Positions 59,688 through 64,000 of a DNA stretch of 64,000 nucleotides are shown piece by piece; positions within the stretch are counted from its first letter, which is position 1, and every line of letters begins with the position of its first letter. Below the pieces are notes generated by a model that saw only the letters and a list, made by a program, of their open reading frames with translations, ran no database searches and had not been told where the DNA came from. Source of the stretch: Bradysia coprophila (Eukaryota; Arthropoda; Insecta; Diptera; Sciaridae); NCBI RefSeq assembly GCF_014529535.1, contig NW_023503293.1:3132507-3196506 (forward strand). The letters run 5' to 3'. Both the position numbers and the translations under genes were made by a program.

Positions 59688-60727
59688 CCCCCGCATTTTA
59701 TGGATAAATGCCTTCATTTTTCAACATTTTGTTCTGTTGTTTGCGATACGTATCAACTTTCGATGTTGGTATCAAAAAAAATAGTATGAACGACTCGGGG
59801 CAAAAATAAAAAAATTCAACCTGTGCGATTGAGGCCCTTGCCTTCGGCGCGGGCATCAACTCTCGCACACGGTTGAATTTTTTTACTTTCGCCCCTTGTC
59901 ATTCAATGTACTATTTGTTGAACATTTGTCGAATTATGTAATTATGAAAATTGTTGTTGTTTCAGATTACCATTGATAATGGTCTATAATATGAGACCGA
60001 AATATTTGGTTTGAATAAAAAATATTGAGCAATCCGAGGAGTTTTCCAATCCCACGTAAATAAATAAATTTAATACCATTTTTAACAAAAATAGTTTTTC
60101 TATATCTCACTTAAAGTACTTAAACGACCTGGAGATCGTGCAAATCTAATATTCTTAATTAGTTCACAAATTTTTTAGGTGTGTAGCCTAATTATTTCGG
60201 TAAAAATAAAAATTTCTTTTTGGATTAAATGGATTAAATGGATTTAATGGATTAAATGGATTAAATGGAAGTGCGTCACCCCTCGTCGGCAATATTTATT
60301 TTTTTAGATTGGCCGAAAACATTGGCGACTACTTCAGCTTGTCAAAATTCTCTAATTTTTTAAAGAAAAATTTCAGAAAACTATGTTTAATAAAGAGTAT
60401 TGAAATTTTTTAGAACTGGAATTTCGAAAAATAAAGTTGAATCCGTTGAATCACTCAGTTTTGCAAAAGTTCCCAGTTTAGCCTCCGTTTAGGTCTCTGT
60501 TTTAACAATGGACAGTTGTACACTCTAAAACGATTAATTTGTTCAACAAAAACATTTTTTTTAATTTATCAAAAAAGAAAGGTTAACAAAGAAGCTACTT
60601 CATCAAAAGCTTGTTCCAAATTCTTAACACACAACACCAAACATTAGCTCAATCTCAATATGAAAAACCAATACTCTCCCTAGCAACCAAACTACAATTA
60701 TTAAGGTGGTAGATTAGTATTTTGTGT

Positions 60728-60832
60728 ATCTGTTTTGGACGATTGTTTTTAGGCAATTTCGCGAGTTGTAGCCCGAACGAAGTGAGGGCTACATGCGAAA
60801 GTGCCTAAAATCAATCGTCCAAAACAGATACT
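60728..60832. repeat. Hairpin related to the 56229-56556 repeat
   Basis: GTATCTGTTTTGGACGATTG ... GCGAGTTGTAGCCC is mirrored by GGGCTACATGCGAAAGTGCC ... AAAACAGATAC. The tip GAACGAAGTGA is the same as in the 56 kb element. The following sequence (CATTTTCGGCCCCGACACAT) also matches that element, so this is a second copy. Confidence 0.9.
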
Positions 60833-61057
60833 CAAAAAAATTTTCATGTAAGGGATCGAAAACCCGAGAAAAATCTTGAAACTCCCTCATTTTCGGCCCC
60901 GACACATGAAAACGTTTATGAATCACTGCTACTTTGTTCGCTCGTGTTGTTGTTGTTGGTTTTAAGTCATATTAAAAATCAGTGTTTCTAAAACTTATTT
61001 TCCCCCCTACATCGGTTTTTTGAGAGAGTATGGATGCTAGAGAGAGTATTGGAAAAA

Positions 61058-61302
61058 CCCATCGATATAAGAATAAGAAGATATGAAATGTCGAAGAAAA
61101 ATCTGCGCTAACATGTTACTCACACAAACACAAAAACAATAATCACAACACAAAATTGTAGCATGGCATCTAACGTCAATTAGCGGCATTTTGATATTTT
61201 CAAATATTCTCTATGACGAAATGACGCGCGCTTTCTCAGAACGAAAGGTTCGTTACACTCACAACGACGTTTCATATCTTCTTTATTCTTATATCGATGG
61301 AA
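61058..61302. mobile_element. MITE with 35-bp TIR
   Basis: CCATCGATATAAGAATAAGA then AGATATGAAATGTCG at the left end is matched by CGACGTTTCATATCTTCTTT then ATTCTTATATCGATGG at the right, nearly perfect except for one or two positions. The interior is about 170 bp with no ORF. Confidence 0.85.
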
Positions 61303-61434
61303 AAACCACTCATCAAATTCAGTTTCAGTCAAGTAGTCACATACTTTGTCGCAAATAAAATTTTGAAATTAAATATGAAATATCAAAAGTCCTCTTTTTT
61401 GGGAATAGCTTCCTGATCCCTTGTCCCGCATAGC

Positions 61435-61567
61435 TCATCTTCGAACTTAACCTCAGGAATTTAATTCCTCGTCGATTAAAAAAATGTTTTTGGAAATCGG
61501 TTAAGAGTTATGCGACAAAAATTTTACGGTATTTTCTGGCGTAAGACCCTAACTTACAGTCAAGGGA
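61435..61567 (-). mobile_element. Truncated Helitron-like copy (minus orientation)
   Basis: Read on the minus strand it starts ATTCCCTTGACTGTAAGT and contains AATCGACGAGGAATTAAATT and GGTTAAGTTCGAAGATGA, as in the copies at 7774 and 47874. Only the first unit remains and there is no 3' hairpin. Confidence 0.75.
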
Positions 61568-62816
61568 ATAAACGGAATTTCAATTTTAAACGATTTCAAC
61601 GTTCAACATCCAAGTAATTTTCTGTCTAAAATGTATGTACTATGGGCCCTATGGGCGTTCGGGCAATTCCCGAAGGGCCTTTTGATTTGTATCCATACAA
61701 AAAGGGCAACGAAGGGCCTTTCGAAAAATTTCGTCATACAACACGCCCGAAGGGCTTTTTTGAGCCAGTGCGGCACTATAGAACTTTGTCTAAGTTAGAA
61801 TTAGCTTCGCATCTGTTGTACAGTAAAGAAAAATCCATGGCAAAACGTCGGACTTATAAATGTAGAGTCAAATCGAATATCCTTTTAAAACACTGAATCT
61901 TCAATACTTGAATGATTTTCGCTATACTGCACAATGTATCCGCCAAATTTAACTGATTTCATTCATACTCTTTAATCAAATGCGAACGTACCAGTTTCTG
62001 TTGTGTGAAATCTGAAGTGGACTTCCCTTTCGCTGTTACACGCTACCATATTTCTGAAACATTTTCATGTTTCAGCAGAGGGTGGAAATATTTAAAAATG
62101 CAGATCTTCACTTGAGGCACGAGTTGTTCAAAGACCATGTAAGTGATGTTTGAAAAAGTCAGCAGCTAGAACAGTCGATGTTTGGAAGTTTACAGTAGGC
62201 AGAAATTCATCGAATGATATCTTAAGATACTCAAAATGCTTTAACACCGGTAACAGGAAATTAATTAAAAAAGAAAATTTTTATTCAAAACATTTACAAC
62301 AAATTTCTACACTTGTGTTCATGATTAATTAATAATCTAAACTGAATGTCAATTTGGAGCTAGAAAATATTTTAAATTATTTACAAACCGTTCCATTACT
62401 ACATATACTTATTTGATAAATTCAAACTTTCCTTTTTTATCAATTTATTGTAATTTCTAACTGCAATATAAACTTGCATCACTGCGGTGTATGTTCAGAT
62501 ATTATTTATATTTTATTTGCTCGCATATTTAACTCACATTTTGTTTATAAAACTCAAAATCAGGTTTTTAGTTGTCGCAGGTATTTTTGCAAGAATTTAT
62601 TTTAATTAATTTTGCATCAGTTGTGTATAACAAGCTGATTTATACAATTATTTTTACAAATTGTTCTAATTGGTCAATTCTTTCCTCCTGTTCCTGGAAC
62701 AAGAATGAAGGACAGAATAAATAATGTTTTACTATGCTGCTGCATGTAATAAGGCTATTACATGTATAGGCAATAGCTTTTACATCACTCGCATAGTAAA
62801 ACGTTATACTACACAC

Positions 62817-62919
62817 GGGAAATAAAGTGATATCTCGTATCATGATGAGTAAAAGTACCTCGGGCTACCGCCCTCGGATACTTTTTCTCATCTGGATACG
62901 AGATATCACTTTACTTCCC
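62817..62919. repeat. Palindrome, about 48-bp arms, GC tip
   Basis: GGGAAATAAAGTGATATCTC, GTATC and ACTTTTACTCATCATG-type words form arms that pair with GGATACGAGATATCACTTTA then CTTCCC. The tip is CCTCGGGCTACCGCCCTCGG. GCATAGTAA words flank both sides in inverted order, suggesting a larger outer repeat. Confidence 0.88.
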
Positions 62920-63128
62920 TTGCATAGTAATGTACTATTGCCGCGGTCATGTAATGAATATCTTTTCCGTATTTTAGTGTTTGAGCGTTTTATTTATAGA
63001 TAATTGGGCTCATTGACCCATTTTTTTATTGATAAATTACTTTACCACACCGATTTACACACCTAACAACTTCCACCGAGCGACTATGTTTTATACCAAT
63101 TTTTCGTGTGTAAGGCTAAGAGCACTAG

Positions 63129-63233
63129 TCTCCGGACATGTACCAGTAGTCGGTCACCTGTTGTTCTTTCATTGATAAGCTTTTTTATGAATGAGAGAAC
63201 AATTGGGTCCGTCTACTGATACTTGTCCGGAGA
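63129..63233. repeat. Inverted repeat with 50-bp imperfect arms
   Basis: TCTCCGGACATGTACCAGTA then GTCGG (left) and CCGTCTACTGATACTTGTCC then GGAGA (right) pair. Inner parts TTGTTCTTTCATT and GAATGAGAGAACAA continue the stem around a short AT-rich loop. Confidence 0.8.
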
Positions 63234-63470
63234 CATGTGCCGTCACCATAGTACCATTGATAGAAAAATTGATCTGGAACATCTTTAGTAAATCGATGAA
63301 TAATCCTGAGTCAAAAAAAAAAATATTCAACGAAAGGCTTCGAAAAAATTACAAATTTTTGTTGAAACTTAAGGACCAACTTTGTATGTAGTTCTGATAA
63401 AAAGCACAATTTTTTAAACTTGTGATTTGTATTGCGTTTTGTTTCAACTGCTTCACCAGATGGTCTATCT

Positions 63471-63478
63471 TATAAAAG
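63471..63478 (+). promoter_or_regulatory. Possible TATA box for a gene beyond the right edge
   Basis: TATAAAAG at this position is followed within about 60 bp by C/A-rich sequence with arthropod-type initiator words (TCACACAC, GCAGTCGT) and then 400 bp without long ORFs, which could be 5'UTR. It is a motif match only; no transcript start was tested. Confidence 0.35.
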
Positions 63479-64000
63479 CACTGCTTGTGTTTCTTCGCGT
63501 GTAATAGTCACACACGTACTAGCAGTCGTAGAGCCGTGTAAGAAACGTACGTGTTCGTTTGAGTAGAGCAGCTAGTAAAACAACCGAAGCACGTCTCAGT
63601 ATACAAATTAATTAGTCTTTAACTGTAGTTTTTTTGTTGTACCGAATTTGATTCTTATTCTATTCCACACACCCACTTTTTCGAATTTTCCGCGACCTGG
63701 GACAGACTGGTTACATAAATGAATTTTAAAGTTATCTTTTTTGTGGTCTGAAATCGTGGAAGTCATTGGTAAAATCTATATCATTACCGGTCTCTGCGTA
63801 GCTTATTTTGTAGGTATCGAATCGCGAACAAAAGCAACATCATTAAACTATTGAACGTTATCATTTGATTGTGTTGGATTCCAATTTATTTCTTTATGTT
63901 TCGTTGATTGATTAATTGAATTTTCATTGATTTATTTTTACAAACTTGATGACGAATAGTACGTATAGTCTATAGTCTATTATCGTTAAACTCGGACACT

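Larger units (their letters stand above)
58733..60285. mobile_element. 1,553-bp non-autonomous DNA transposon, 18-bp TIR, 8-bp TSD, nested hairpins
   Basis: The ends are CGAGGGGTGACGCACTTC and its exact complement, flanked by an exact 8-bp duplication TCGGCAAT (58725-58732 and 60286-60293). Eight-bp duplications are made by hAT and P-type transposases. Subterminal GGATTAAAT/GGATTTAAT arrays lie at about 58752-58820 and 60222-60268 and are likely transposase-binding repeats. Inside are an arm pair at 59020-59164 / 59916-60060, a perfect palindrome at 59166-59336, arms at 59340-59363 / 59750-59773, and arms at 59797-59820 / 59868-59895. There is no transposase ORF. The intact duplication implies insertion that is not old. 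Confidence 0.92.
58303..64000. other. Repeat-dense 3' region and right edge
   Basis: Contents are the 1,553-bp nested element (58733-60285), a hairpin (60728-60832), a MITE (61058-61302), a truncated Helitron-like copy (61435-61567), palindromes at 62817-62919 and 63129-63233, a short coding-like plus ORF (63191-63391) with no identified family, and a possible promoter at 63471. No other gene is seen. Confidence 0.6.

Noticed and set aside
61642..61896. 84-codon plus ORF with repeated CGAAGGGCC words
   Set aside because: The apparent protein is driven by a GC-rich repeat; no family or splice context.
63191..63391. 66-codon ORF ending LLKLKDQLCM
   Set aside because: It overlaps a hairpin arm and is short; it could be a terminal exon, but no acceptor links it to anything.

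Overview
This is a window of animal nuclear DNA, almost certainly from an insect and most likely a lower (nematoceran) fly. It is AT-rich, with GT-AG introns ranging from under 60 bp to nearly 13 kb and single-copy metazoan genes that read as dipteran orthologues. Much of the sequence between genes is small DNA-transposon and foldback (hairpin) debris. The species cannot be fixed from the sequence alone; a sciarid-type fungus gnat is a guess.

Left third (1-20004, minus strand): the first two coding exons of CASK, separated by a 12.8 kb intron and followed by at least 7 kb of intron 2 that leaves the window on the left. The introns hold a non-autonomous hAT element with an 8-bp target-site duplication, a hAT-like MITE, a GGGACCATTCAC-type MITE and a tandem-repeat element I interpret as Helitron-like.

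Centre (23362-37197, all minus strand): Nup107 (five exons, complete), the last two exons of an N-acylneuraminate-9-phosphatase (NANP-like HAD phosphatase; its DxD-bearing first exon was not found), and a single-exon neurochondrin. A short ATG exon at 29904-29965 with a good splice donor belongs to an unidentified transcript or is a distant first exon of Nup107.

Right half: a complete three-exon CYP3-clan-like cytochrome P450 (45507-47373, minus), lin-52 of the DREAM/MuvB complex (52500-53179, plus, four exons), and a four-exon gene of unknown family (57067-58302, plus) that encodes a putative zinc-metallopeptidase-like protein with an HEXXH motif. Two overlapping ORFs at 43637-44214 may be a broken or frameshifted small membrane-protein gene.

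From 49 kb onward the intergenic DNA is unusually rich in long inverted repeats: perfect hairpins with 50-75 bp arms, tRNA-derived repeats arranged in tandem inside a 1.4 kb element, and a 1,553-bp element (58733-60285) with 18-bp terminal inverted repeats, an 8-bp target-site duplication and at least four nested hairpins. Several hairpins carry short GC-rich tips with related words such as GCGAAGCGAAC or CGAACGAAGTGAG, which suggests one foldback superfamily. The genes form no operon or pathway; their proximity looks incidental. The items best worth follow-up are the HEXXH orphan gene and the nested palindromic transposons.
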